The notes beneath the pieces were generated by a model, which saw nothing but the letters and a program-made list of their open reading frames with translations, was not told where the DNA came from and ran no database searches. A DNA stretch of 64,000 bases from Mimosa pudica. Its lineage: Eukaryota > Streptophyta > Magnoliopsida > Fabales > Fabaceae. The translations under genes and the position numbers were made by a program. Below are positions 49,806 to 62,161 of this stretch, one piece after another; the first letter of the stretch is position 1, and the number at the start of each line of letters is the position of its first letter. The DNA is taken from NCBI GenBank assembly GCA_029929735.1, contig JAKELP010000011.1:4357501-4421500 (forward strand). The letters are read 5' to 3'.

Positions 49806-50670
49806 TTACAAGGCAGCCCAACCAAGGTCAACAAAGTAGTCTTGGAAAGGCTCAACAAAGGAGGAATGATCATAAAAGCCAATTCCATTATTTTTGTTAG
49901 CAAACAAAAGGTTGGTCTCAAAATAATCATCACTCATAATAATATCTTGTATGCTTGTGAAATCCTCCTTATCTTCAAAGAACTTCCCAATCTCACCCTC
50001 TTGTCCACAACTTGAAGCTCCCTTCAAAGGACTTGAGCAAATATTGTTAGAAACAACATCTTTCCATTCAATACAGGTCGGCTTCTTAGTTTGACACGAT
50101 TTGGTCTTTCCCTTCTTGTGAACACCCATTTTTTTGCTCAAATGAGTGTTCCAATAATTCTTCACTTGATTGTCTGTCCTACCTGGCACCCTCCCTGCTA
50201 TCAATGACCACCTTATTAACACAAAACCACATCATAACAATTCATCAGTATTTAGTCATAAACATCTCAAGTTTAACTCAATTTGCATTACAAATTAGAT
50301 CTTATATTAACAACTCGTAGTGATACAAAACCTATTTCCAAGGAGATTGTGGAGGCGGATAATGAGGTCATCTTCTTCTTCTGAGAAACCTCCTCTCTTC
50401 ACATTGGGACTAAGGTAGTTCACCCATCTCAGCCTGCAACTTTTGCCACATCTCTTCAATCCTACACATATATTATATAAATATCAATATTAATATATAT
50501 GTACATGTATGTATTGTATATGAATATATGTATATATGTATAGATATACCTGTGAGTTTAGATATACGGTTCCATTTGCCTACACCATGCTTCTTCACGT
50601 AGTCCATTAAGATATTGTCTTCCTGAGAATTCCAGAGCCCCTTCTTGTATTCATGATGTCCACCTTCCAT
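49806..50670 (-). CDS. R2R3-MYB transcription factor, WEREWOLF/GLABRA1-like
   Basis: This is a DNA-binding regulator. Exons (minus order) are 50670-50550, 50461-50332 and 50211-49806, giving 218 residues, with the two introns at the canonical R2R3-MYB places (inside the Gly41 and Arg84 codons). R2 (about 9-60) has tryptophans 13, 33 and 53; R3 (about 61-111) has Phe66 in place of the first Trp, then Trp85 and Trp104. The bHLH-interaction signature [DE]Lx2[RK]x3Lx6Lx3R is complete at 72-91. The MYB domain is closest, from memory, to the WER/GL1/MYB23 group that acts with R-like bHLH and WD40 partners in epidermal cell fate; the TT2/MYB5-type flavonoid regulators share the motif. The acidic C-terminus ends VDLGWAAL, not the WVHEDEFELS motif of WER, so the exact subgroup is open. 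A plausible TATA box lies 150 bp upstream. Confidence 0.9.
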
Positions 50671-50815
50671 TATACTGATAGACTGTTGCTTAAAGGTGAT
50701 GCTCTCCACCAGAGTGTATATATTAGTATTATTGAGGGTATATGTTATTCTAGAGGAATTTATGGATATAAAAGAGGACTTTGAACTTGTTTGATTGATT
50801 TTGGTAGGTGGCTGG

Positions 50816-50824
50816 CTTTTATAG
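50816..50824 (-). promoter_or_regulatory. TATA box of the MYB gene
   Basis: CTATAAAAG on the minus strand, about 146 bp upstream of the ATG at 50670. Confidence 0.5.
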
Positions 50825-53800
50825 ATAGATAGGAAAGTTTTTGGCTTGCATTGCTACACCCCCGCGTGTTTTATAAATGGTTATGAGAGGTGAAGTCATA
50901 ATAAATGGTGATCAGTCTGGTATTGTACGATGTAGTATTATGTTGTGTAAGAAAAGGCAGAGCCGTTCATTATTGAGATATCATGACTGCTGGCCTTAAT
51001 TAGTGGGCCACACCATGAAATGGCCATTTCACTAAGATTTTCCTCCAATTATTGTATCCATGTCTCCCCTTTTTTGTTTCCCTCTTTGAAGCTATTGAAA
51101 ATTTACATTCATACAAGTGATTCCTTTTGTTTTATGAATTAAAGAGGCATATGCATGCACTAAAAATATGAAGTAATAAGTAGAAGTAGGATCGAACTTA
51201 TATTCTTTCACTTAATGATGAGAAGCTCTTATTTTTGAGTTTTCTAATTTGATGTCCTAGGCCAGCCCCTATGTCACGGAAAACTCAACTGGCTCAGATT
51301 AATCTAGATTTGCAACGAGGATATCCATTTAAGGGCAAAGTGCTGGCTAAAGGGCATGTTGTATTCCCAGGGCTTGAAGCTAAAACCCCTGATCAAGTGG
51401 CGACATGAGGTTACCACTACCCAATCATGCTTAGTTTAATTACTAAGAAGCCCACGTGCTAATAAAGCCTTATTTTACTAGTGATTCCTCACAATCATTT
51501 ATTTCACTGGCTGAGCTTTATTGCTTCATGTTATACTTTCTACTGAGGTGTAATAGTGTGTGGGTAAATTCTGTACAGAGGGTGACAGTGAAAGAGGAGG
51601 AGATTTACGTACAGGAGACAGTTGGAGTGTTTTTTTTTTTTTTGGCCAGTAAGAGACAGTTGGAGTGTTGTATGTAGGCATGTGGGTTTTGTGTATGTAT
51701 GTATTGTGGATGGATTCTCCTGCGTATATTAAAATTGACTGGTTTTTTGTCTGACACTTGAAAGAAGACTTGAGTATGATGATTTCAGATTTGTTTGCGT
51801 CACATGCTTTCACCAAGCTAGTAACTCATATGTACGATCCCTTTTTTGGCCTTTTGGATTCACATGCAGAGAATCTTGTTTTCTTACCCACTTTTTGGTT
51901 AAAAACACACACTGCCACCTCATTTCATATTTACCCTTTTGTTATGTGCTCATATTAAAAAGAATATGATGTTACAATAAGCAAGATGGAACCTATAACT
52001 TATAACGAAGCTTACATGTCACATGGTATTATTGTTCGGTAAAATTATGTGATGCTACATTGCTACTACATATCCCATGATATAATGAGCTAATCATCTC
52101 ATCAAGAGCCTTTTCTTTTTCTTAAATAAATTAATGATGTGCTGTTACTTCATCCGTATTTTGTATACTATTTTCTGAATTGAAAAACTAGATCAGCAAG
52201 ACTGAGATATGAGGTATGATAATATGGAAAATTGAATCACATGGGGGAGGGAAGAGGGAATTAATGAAAGGTGTGGGGCGTGTGTCCAAATGCATTGGAA
52301 AACGTGAGTAGTACAACCAATAATTGAGTGTAGACAGAACATAAAGAGTAGAACATGTTGGTAGGATTAAATGTGTTTGGTAGGAGAGATTTGGAGGGGA
52401 GGGAGAAGAAAATTTTTATATGATGCATATTTTTAATATTGAATATGTGGGGTTGTAATGTTTTAAAAAGGATAAGATATTAAATAAAAGGGTTATAGAT
52501 AGTAGATATTAATTTAAAATTTTGAAGTCAACTTTTTAAATTCTTGTAAATTTATCTCACAAATATTTTCCCTCAGCCCTTAAGTGTTGTAAATTCTCTT
52601 CTCTCCCCTCATAGCTCATACCAAACAGGACCATAGTGTTGTTGTGGAGAGAGGGAGAGAGATGATGATGATGATGATATAATTACATAGAGTCAAAAAT
52701 ACAGCTCCATGGATCCTGGAGCCCCCTCTTGTGCTGTCTCTCTTACCTCACCACATGGCTTTAACTCACTCTTTTAATTTGTGCTTGTTTGAGATGGCTT
52801 TAACTCACTCTCTTAATTTGTGCTTATTTGAGATGCAGTTGAGAAGTTCAAATTTTGGATCATTGAGAGTCAGTTGAAACCCAAAAATGTTAAGCTTTTG
52901 AAAGTGGGACTTTGCACTTGTGTTCCATCATAAATTACATTGTACAGACTATAGAGTAACTTATGTAATCATAAATTATATTCTATTGACTATTTTATAT
53001 TTTAATTTCATTTCAGTCTATAAAAGTGGATGGGGTTAAAAGTCACTTTTAGATGTTAATCCAAACAAGCCAATGCGTCGTCAGGTTATAGTGTTTTACT
53101 ACTATCTAAAGGTGTAAAACATTAATTGTGAATTTCAATTTTATGATTTTATTACATGTTTGAAGAAGTTCCTGATTGAATCAATTTATATATTTGTATC
53201 TAAAGTGCTTGATTATCATACCCCCGTTTATGTAACTCAAGATAAAATCTCTCTGACTCTCTCACATAAGTACCTCATACTTTTTTTGCCAGAGACATAT
53301 ATACATTCCTCATATACTATAAATCATAATGGAAAAGTTATTGTTGTAGGCTCTAATCGTTGCTCCAAATAAGCCATAAGTACTCTTCTTGATGACCATT
53401 GACTCTTTGTAGATCTGGTTTTCAGCAAGAACATTCGGTACATATTTAAGTTTGGTATTCTCTTTATACTTCACTCAACTTCCAGATTTGGTTATGGTGG
53501 CTATCTATGGGATATGAGTTGAAGGTGGGTAGGGGTGAGCTCTTGAGAGACTGTAAATGTCAATGCTATATATTGTGGTCTTTTGATAAAAAAATAGTTT
53601 TATTTATTTATTTGGCCCGAAACCTTTTGTCCACATGTAGTCCAAAATAATGACGTGGCAGTCAAAATTTGTCCACATGGCTGTTAACAGGCACTCGTGG
53701 CAACAAAACCAACTGTGTCAGTGCCATGTGGAGGTGTTAGCCAAAATAAATATTTTTTTGTTCACTAACCAAAATAATTACTATTATTTATTGTTTTTTG

Positions 53801-53864
53801 GCCAAATTGAGACTTCAATAAGTAATTGTTTAGTGTCAGAATGATTATTAGCCCAAAAAGAAAG
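50825..53864. other. Intergenic region upstream of the MYB gene
   Basis: AT-rich and probably containing MYB control sequences. About 51250-51430 there is a GC-richer block whose minus strand has tRNA-like pieces (TGGTAACCTC, then GCTTCAAGCCCTGGG) and may be an old SINE. A short (GAT)n run lies near 52660-52678. Near 53650-53740 are ACGTGGCA/GCCATGTGG motifs resembling a worn foldback element. I see no gene. Confidence 0.4.
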
Positions 53865-54134
53865 TACTCCCTTCAATCCGTAAAATAAGAGATCACTGGC
53901 TCGCCACCAAAACATGCTTATTAAAAAAACATGTAAAAAATAGTTGAGTGTGAAGTTAATTTATTATTGTCCATATTTATTATGATACTATTAAATGGGG
54001 AAATGCATAAACAATAAATATGAGTAAGAATTACATGAGGAAAAATGCATTAAATAAAAAGGAAATTTAAGGGTGAACTTTTATATTATTTTAAATCAAA
54101 ATCATTTAAATTTTGGATTCTTATATTTTATAGT
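53865..54134. mobile_element. MITE of a third family, copy B
   Basis: It shares with the element at 47536 the interior TTTATTATGATACTATTAAA, GCATTAAATAAAAAGG and ATCAAAATCATTTAAATTTT blocks in the same order and orientation. The left end reads TACTCCCTTCAATCCGTAAA. Confidence 0.65.
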
Positions 54135-54840
54135 ACACCGACAATGACACAAACAGGAGCAAATAGATTGATAAAATTTCAGAGAAATACTGAGGGGGCA
54201 AAGCTCTGTGTGCATAATAAATGATCTAGCTCTTCAAACTGTGCGAGCTTTAATTGGAAAATATGAGTACAAACTTCTCAGATCAAATGTCTTACTTTAA
54301 GTGGAAATTCTGAGCAATCATAAATTTTATTGCCTAATGAGACAAAACTTAGAAGGATGCTTTTGAACTCATGATCAATGTAATTTTTATCATAGCTTTG
54401 TCTCGCTAGACTTTTTATTTCGTCCAGAAATCTAATTACCATAATTTGAGTGCTTTGCTGACAATATCTTCACTAGATTTAGTTTGTACTCTTCCTGACT
54501 TTTTTCACAAAACAAAGTAAGCACGACAACACGTTTCACCGTGCTATACAATCTGAGTGGGCATTTTTGTCTTTTTTTCAATAAAAAAAACAAATCGCGT
54601 AAGTAAGTTTAGTAAATGGGAGCCATGGTTTGGTCAAAAAATTTTGATCCTAAATATAAAAATCACTAATGATTTTTTACTAATTTTACAGTGACAGTAA
54701 GAGACAATTTGTAATATCTTTTTATACAATACTCTTTCTTTTGCTATGGACTTTTTATTTAATACTCATTAAATAGGAGCAAATTTCAAACAGTCAATCA
54801 ATTCAAACATATTAAACATTTTAACTTCCATTTCTAAATA

Positions 54841-55955
54841 GGGCGAAGGCCCAAAAATGATACATAACTATTGGCCAAAGAACAGAAATAATACATAACT
54901 ATTTCGAGGTACAAAAATGATACCCAACTTTTCCATGTGATCAAAAATGATATTTTCACGAATATGACAATAATATTAGACATGAAATGTCCAAAATGCC
55001 CTTATAATTAAATAAACTTTTACCGGCCGACGATTAATTTAGGGCGAAGGCCCAAAAATGATACATAACTATTGGCCAAGGAACAAAAATGATACATAAC
55101 TATTGCAAGGTACAATAATGGTACCCAATTTTAACATGTGATCAAAAATGATATTTTCACTAATATGACAATAAGATTACACATGAAAAGTCCAAAATGC
55201 GCTTATAAATTAAATAAATTTTCTTCCTCACCCTCTCCTTCCTTAGCTTCTTTCTTCTACCAACACTTCCTTCAATAAATAACTCGTCCACCGGCGGCTT
55301 CAACTCTCAGCAATTCATTAGGGCGATCAGGCTGCAAAAACATGAAAACAGAGAAGTTAATCACCCACACTTACACATCTTAAAACACATCATTTCATTT
55401 CATTTTGCTACCCGCACCGCTCTTTTTCTCTCATTTAACTTCTCCGTTTTCATGTTTTTGCAGCCTGATCGCCCTAACGAGTTGCTGAGAGTTGAAGCCG
55501 CCGGTGGACGAGTTATTTATTGAAGGAAGTGTTGGTAGAAGAAAGAAGCTAAGAAAGGAGAGGGTGATGAAGAAAATTTATTTAATTTATAAGCGCATTC
55601 TGGACTTTTCATGTGTAATCTTATTGTCATATTAGTGAAAATATCATTTTTGATCTCATGTTAAAAGTTGGGTACCATTGGTGTACCTTGCAATAGTTAT
55701 GTATCATTTTTGTTCCTTAGCCAATAGTTATGTATCATTTTTGGGCCTTCACCCTAAATTAATCGCCGGCCGATAAAAGTTTATTTAATTATAAGGGCAT
55801 TTTGGACATTTCATATCTAATATTATTGTCATATTAGTGAAAATATCATTTTTGATTACATGGAAAAGTTGGGTATCATTTTTGTACCTCAAAATAGTTA
55901 TGTACTATTTCTGTTCCTTGGTCAATAGTTATGTATCATTTTTGGGCCTTCGCCC
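54841..55955. mobile_element. Mutator-like foldback element 3 with 520-bp arms
   Basis: The arms 54841-55360 and 55436-55955 are near-perfect reverse complements of equal length around a 75-base loop. The ends are GGGCGAAGGCCC and GGGCCTTCGCCC. An exact 9-bp target duplication, TTCTAAATA, flanks it at 54832-54840 and 55956-55964, which points to a Mutator-like element. Within each arm the terminal sequence is repeated once more (from 55042 on the left, to 55754 on the right). No protein is encoded. A transcript would form a long double-stranded RNA. Confidence 0.95.
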
Positions 55956-56083
55956 TTCTAAATACTATTCGACATTTGGTTAAACTAGACATGTAATAAA
56001 AACGAGTATATAACAAGTGCTGAATATAAGACATCTCTGTTATAATTAATGAGACATAGTAACTAAACACATTAATCTACAAA

Positions 56084-56352
56084 GTACTCACTCATATCCT
56101 AAATATAAGACTTATTTGCTTAATTTGATTATATTAATGATGTTAGTTAAATTAGTTAAAATAACATGATATTACTAATATGTCATAGTCATCTACATTT
56201 ACCCTCACTCTCCCTATCTTATTTGTCTATTATTGAGGAACATTAATAAGGATAATTTTAGGAAAAGTTGGTAAAAATTATAAATAGAATTTATATTTAG
56301 AACCAAATTTATCTCCCCAAATAAGTCTTATATTTATGACCGCACGGAGTAC
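56084..56352. mobile_element. Stowaway-like MITE, second type
   Basis: The ends are TACTCACTCATATCCTAAAT and ATTTATGACCGCACGGAGTA. The interior is unlike the main family. It lies about 340 bp past the 3' end of the TPR gene. Confidence 0.7.
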
Positions 56353-56686
56353 ATAAGATTTAGGTGGGAATTACAATGCCTTCACAAAGAAATGATCTTA
56401 ATTACCAAGAAGTCTCCATGATAATTTAGAAGTATAGAATAATAACAAGTTCCACCTCATTTGGCATTGAGACTTCTTGGTAATTCAAGTCACTTACTAT
56501 GTGACCTCATAGTGATTCTCTCGAAAATTTAGGATTCAACCTTTTCACTCTTTAAACATTTGATTTTTGTCATAAATTAACACTGCACAACCTGATCTTC
56601 TTCACTTTTCTTTTCTTTGGCATAGAATGAATAATAATTTTCTTTCACAAATCCTAGATAGCCTCCCCTTTGTGGAACGTTGATGA

Positions 56687-59182
56687 CTATGTTGCTGTGT
56701 TTTCAGAAGTAGAAGCATTATTGGCATCAAGAAGGGTCTCAAGTGATCTGGCTGCTCTGCTCCTAACTCTACCAGCTTCCTTCAGCAATTCACTCAGCCT
56801 TCTTTTCTCATCATCCACAACAGGATTTGCTGTCCCAAGTTTCTCCTCTCTCGTTCCAACAACATACTCCAGAATCTGAATTGCCTCATCCACCCTGAAA
56901 TTAAATACCAAAGAATATATAAGGCTTAAAACTACTTCCATGTGGATATCTTTGGGGCCAAGTAATCCTAAAAACATCAATATCTTGAAGAAAAGTCCAC
57001 TTGACAATTCATATATTGTGGCAAGGAGAATAACTCAGAAAAGTTCTAAACAAAATGAGTATGTAACTTAGAAAAGAATGAATGGTGTGGATATAAATAT
57101 ATACTACCTGCCTATTGCATCATAGGTGCCAGCAAGATTGCTATACACCCCAAGCGTTTCATGGTGATAGGGTCCATACTCTTGTTCAAATATATTCTTT
57201 GCTTCTTCAAACAGTTCTGTGGCCTCACCCAATGCATAGCGTTGAACACAAGCAAGCCCCATTTGATTTAGAGCAATGGCGAAGAAAACAGTTTTCTTCT
57301 CTCCCGTAGCACGAAGCTTCGAGATGGCATTCTTCAAAGTGTTGTAGGATTCAGAATAGTTTCCCAGCATGTAGTGAAAGACTCCCATCTGAGCTTCAAT
57401 TCCTGCTACCGTGCTCTGCCGACCAGGGGCATCCTTATATATGTCCAATGCCTTGGGGAGTAACTTGAGTGCCTGATCAAGCTCATTCATGGACTCATAG
57501 ATAGCTGAAATATCCATAAGACCACTTGCAAGCTCCTCAGGAGGTACTCCAGGCATAGGTTTCTCATATATTCTAAGTGCACTCTCACAATAAGATTTTG
57601 ATTCCCTTATCTTCCCTGTCTTGTTGTACAAATCAGCCAGGCGCACAAAGATTGATCCCACGGCTGGATGATTCTCTCCTTTGCTGGTCTTGAAAGCCGT
57701 AAGTGCTTTCTGATAAGCAAAAATAGCTTCATCATACCGAGACAAAGATAAGTATGTGTCTCCAATGCTGCTATCAACAGATGCCACTTCCACTTCCTGG
57801 CCATTAGCTACCATTGCCATGCTTGCTAAAATGAGATGCTCAAGAGCTTCTTCATGGTTTCCTTTTGTTTCACATATGAGGCCCATAAGACTCCTATCAG
57901 CCGCCTCTTCAAGAGAAGGGGCTGAGCCATTTGCTCTATGAATGTCAAGAGCCATTTGGCAGAGCCTCTCAGCTTCGTCAAATCGTAACGCTTGAACATG
58001 TGCTTCAGCCACATACCTGCATGTTTCACCAAATCTTGGGTCTGTTTCTCCCAAGACTTCCTTCTGAACTTCCATCCCTGTGGTGTAGCACATAATTGAA
58101 TTTTCAAGCTGGCCCAACATTGCATAGGTGTCACCTAATTGCATGTGACCAGCAAACTTCATGAGGGCGTGATCTTGCCCTTCTTCAATGAGAGGAATTT
58201 TAATAGAGTGTTCAAGAAGTGGGATTGCCTCATGGTATTGGCCCAAGCTGGAATATATTGCCGCAGTAACATGCAGGCACATAACCAGTTCCAAACTTGG
58301 CTTTCTATCCGCATACTTCTCAAACAATCTCATTGCTCGAAGAGATAATTCAAGAGCTTTCCTTGGATCATCTCCGGTTGAAATCAAATTTCTTGCTTGC
58401 TTCAGTAAAACTTGCCCCATCTCTGGCTTGTCTGGTGTAGATTCAGTGGAATCCTCACACTGATTTTGTGACATTAACCTTTTAATAGGGGATTTCTTTG
58501 ATTTTTTCACATGAGTAGCTCCATTATTTTGTTTTTTCAGGGCTTTACCATTCCTCTTATCAGTAGGAGGCTTGGGAGGGCTTTTTCCCTTGGGTTTGAA
58601 CTCTGGTGGTGTTTCAGGGATATGGCTCACGTGTGAGTTTGACACTTTGTTTGAATTTTCTGGAGAAGCAAAACTTTTACTAGCAGAATGAACCTTCTCA
58701 TCTGCCTGTACCAACTTGTCACATTGAATCTTCTCATCCTCCTGAACCAACTCCTCAGATTCAATCTTCTCATTGGCCTGTTCCAACTTCTCACCTTTCT
58801 CTGATGTTTCACTAAAGGAATCGCCTCTTGATTCCTCTGCCACTTCCTCTTCCATGATTTCCACTTCCCTCATTGGCCTACCAACTAGATGACACAATTC
58901 TGAATCGATCCTAGACTCATCACCATCAGATCCGAGACTTTGTCTTGAAGGTGAGTGATCAGAACTTTCCAAGTCACATACATTTTCATAAAGCTGCTCA
59001 ATCGAGGTGTCAACCGGAAGTTGAACATGTTCATCTGGACCTGTCTTCTGAGGGCTTTGTGGACTAAAAGAACTCTGTTGGGGCTTTGTTGGTGTAGTGG
59101 ATTCCTTACAATGGGAAGGATTTCCGCTCATTTCGTTTACATTTTCATTATGTTCCAATCCATTTGTAAGGATTCCTGGCAT
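56687..59182 (-). CDS. Kinesin light chain-related TPR protein (KLCR / CMU type)
   Basis: Two coding exons (minus order: 59182-57108 and 56894-56687) give 760 residues. The N-terminal third is acidic and low-complexity with three runs of a degenerate EKxxxxxLVQxDE unit (about 130-170), then a Pro/Lys-rich basic stretch. From roughly residue 265 to 710 there are consecutive kinesin-light-chain-type tetratricopeptide repeats (for example GDTYAMLGQLENSIMCY, LADLYNKTGKIRESKSY). A short helical tail with RRLSELLKEAGR ends the protein. Plant members lack a kinesin partner role as such; Arabidopsis KLCR1-3/CMU proteins sit at cortical microtubules, bind IQD proteins and keep cellulose synthase tracks in place. 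The start is the first ATG of the frame (MPGILTNG), matching the MPGI start of that family as I remember it. The bases just before it (CTGAAG/TAAAG) look like a 3' splice site, and a donor at 59758 suggests a 5'-UTR intron. Confidence 0.93.
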
Positions 59183-59840
59183 CTTTACTTCAGAAACCAA
59201 ATTCACAGCAAACAAATATCAAACAGTTAATCTGCAAAACAAACAACAGTCTCAACAGATAAAACAAAGAGTCATCAACCTATGCCATTATGAAAGGCAG
59301 AAAGGAAATCCAAATGGAAGCATCTAAATATGGTATCATTCTTAACTATTGCTAACAGAACTTAATTGAAGATATCATGTTCAAGAAGCCAATATCAATC
59401 CAAAATACAAGCATCAAACTCAACAACAACACAAGCCAAGAATGCAGAACTAAAAGAATCACAGCAGCTTAAGCTAGTTCAATTTCTCCATTTCCATAAT
59501 AATGACAATGTACTCAATGGATCTACCTAAATAAGCTAGAACAACCATGCAATACACAACTATACAAGTAAAGGAAAACAAAACTAGTTGTAGAAAAAAG
59601 AACTAAACAAACTGATTCCCCAAAAAAACTCTTATGGGCAGAGGTAAAAATGGACCTTTTTCATTTTCAGAGGCATAATATACAATAATACATGTTAATG
59701 TAGTGACATAAAACAGTAAACTAACTAAAGAACAAGGAAAGGAGAGAAAAAAACATACCTTAGGAATAAGCCATGTGAATGAGCATAACTATAATTGACT
59801 CAAATGATGAAAGAGATATGAAAGAATGTATTTATATATA
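59183..59840 (-). promoter_or_regulatory. Leader, likely 5'-UTR intron and TATA region of the TPR gene
   Basis: On the minus strand a TATA-like TATATAAATA lies at 59838-59829. A donor (AAG/GTATG) follows at 59758, and a possible acceptor is 5 bases before the ATG. An intron of about 570 bp in the leader would explain the absence of an upstream coding exon. This is inference from splice signals only. Confidence 0.45.
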
Positions 59841-61376
59841 TAATATATATAGGGAAAGAGTCAGACAAAGAAAAATGTAATGTAACATTTTTTGGTGGGG
59901 TGTATCCATTTAGAGGAGATGACAAATGAAATGGACAGAGGGGCGAAATGGGGATTTACTAGGAGGGAACATGAAAACAAAAGAGTGTTGAAGGGAATTG
60001 AAATTTTGCTGAATTATGGTCAGAATCAACGGAAGAAGGAAGGTGAAGTGAGGTGACTTCTCTTTACCAAACAAGGTAAAGAGTGTTGTTACATCAGCAT
60101 CAAGCTGCCATGTCATCTTTTTCTATGAATTTTATTGTGAATGTTTAATGAATAATTTATGTTAATCATTATTGACTTATACTTGTAATAAACTTTGTGG
60201 TGTCATTAATTGAATAAAAGTAATTCATGTACCTCCTATGTAAGTGATGTCAATATCAACAAGTTTGGCAAAAACAAAATTGCATTTATAGATATTGATT
60301 TGAATACATTTCTTTTCTTAGGGGTTAAGGGTAGAAGTTGTTTTTCACATGTAATTCATTATGGGTTACATAATAAGTATGTGAGAAAAGTTTTACTCTT
60401 TTGATGTGAATGTTTCTCATGATGTGAATGTAAATAGACTCAATTCAAGAGTTTAACCTCAAGCTTAAAAGGTAGGGAAAGAGAAAAATAAAGTTGAATT
60501 TAAATATTGAAAGACTAATAAACACGTCATCTATAGATATTGTTTTAATGAGTTTGAATGTTTTTCATGTACTTTTAACGAATATTAGTTTTGGTAGCAA
60601 TTGCCAGCTAATGTGTCAATAATAATGCAATATCAGCAGTACATTGCTACAGTTCAATCAATAAGATCGTTTTCAAGTTCTATAAACTCTATCCAATAAA
60701 AGAAAACTCTATAAACTCTAGGACCCCATGTTTAGACCAATAAATTATTGGAGCATACAAATGTTTTCCTCTAACTACTTAATTGTTGCTCATGATCCCA
60801 ATTGTATGACATATTTTTCAGTTTTTGTTAGTTTTAAATCATCCATCTAAACGTTCTCTTTACGATAATTGACCAAAATAAGGGGAAAAGGGATAATTAA
60901 ACAAAATAACTAGGATGATTTAGAAAATTTATGTGATGATGAGTTAACTAACACAGTAGTGTTTTTCTAATTAAGTCATATAAATAAGTGGCATAACTTA
61001 AGATCCGAGAACCCTATAACAAAACACAAAGTGGGTGTTATTTCGTTGACTGTTATGTTATTATTTTCTCTATATTTTATGCTTTTAGCTTGTTTAAGGA
61101 CGCTTATGCCCCCGTGGATAAGTAAAAAGACAGATGTATCCTTTTCCATACTTCCATGAGTATGTGGTCGAAGTTAGAAACGTGGTCGGTCAGACAGACA
61201 GGGAGTTGAAATCATGAAGTTACGTGCCTCCTTCAATCTTTCCCTCTTAAGCTTCCGTTAATTTCTCTTCAAGTGAGAGTTATTTGGACAACGATATGGT
61301 TATGATTAATATGAAGAATGGAATTAATTCACGCAAAACACTACTTTTATATAATGCACGCACTCATATTAACAAT
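59841..61376. other. Intergenic region, no gene recognised
   Basis: AT-rich DNA upstream of the TPR gene. Short frames at 59910-60116 and 60210-60404 have no domain. Confidence 0.45.
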
Positions 61377-61859
61377 TACTCATTTACATCATAAATATAA
61401 GATCCATTTGATTCTTTTTTTGGAAGTTAAAAGAAATAAAATATACTACCTCTGGTCCTAAATATAAGACTTAATTGACTTTTTTTTGGAGAGGTTAAGG
61501 TTGCAAAATAAGCTATTAAATCATGACATATTTGATATATTTTTATATCATACATTAGTTTATAGGTAAAATAAATTAGTCTAAGGGAAAAAATTAGGTA
61601 AATCAATTTATAATTAACTTATTTTGCTTTTTTATAGGATTTTCTAAAAAAGTCAATTAAGTCTTATATTTAGGACCGGAGGGAGTACTTAAATCATGTC
61701 ATGTGCTGGATATAATTAGGTTATATGTTAATTTTTAATTATAATAAGTTAATTTTGAGAAAAACAGATAATTATATATAAACATTTCAAAGTGATTAAT
61801 TTTGCAAAATTAATTTCTAAAAAAATCAAAGTTATCTTATAATTAAGACTTGAAGGGAT
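61377..61859. mobile_element. Older Stowaway-like MITE, split by a younger one
   Basis: The left piece begins TACTCATTTACATCATAAAT and breaks at the TA before 61446. The right piece resumes after 61687 and ends with a degenerate TCTTATAATTAAGACTTGAA end. Between them lies copy 7 of the main family. Confidence 0.6.
61444..61687 (+). mobile_element. Stowaway-like MITE, copy 7
   Basis: It is an intact element with ends TACTACCTCTGGTCCTAAAT and TTTAGGACCGGAGGGAGTA. Read against copy 1 (10417) it differs at only about ten positions, so both moved recently. Confidence 0.9.
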
Positions 61860-61914
61860 ATTAGATATTTTAGATTATAAAAAAATTATCTGGTGCATGA
61901 AGGTATCAAAATAA

Positions 61915-62161
61915 TATTCCCTCTTTAGATCTTAAATATAGGATATAGTTAATTAGACTAATTTTAAATAAAAAAAGTTAAATGGGTCACCTAGTCATAA
62001 CAATTTGTGTATTATTATATTAACATTGATTTATAAGTCTTGGAAATAGTTAGAGAAAAAAAATTAGATACATTAATTTATAAATAAATTGTTCAACTTT
62101 TATTTGATTATTATCTTAGAAAACTCAACTAGATTATATATTTATTAGAAACAAATGAACT
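61915..62161 (+). mobile_element. Degenerate Stowaway-like MITE
   Basis: The left end TATTCCCTCTTTAGATCTTA and interior blocks (TTATATTAACATTGATTTAT, AAAAAATTAGATACATTAAT) follow the order of the main family with many changes. The right end is weak. Confidence 0.5.

Noticed and set aside
50671..50709. Longer MYB start 13 codons upstream
   Set aside because: It would begin at GTG. The ATG at 50670 gives the usual short lead into the R2 repeat.
59183..59215. Eleven extra N-terminal codons on the TPR protein
   Set aside because: The frame start there is TTG, and a probable 3' splice site lies just before the ATG at 59182.
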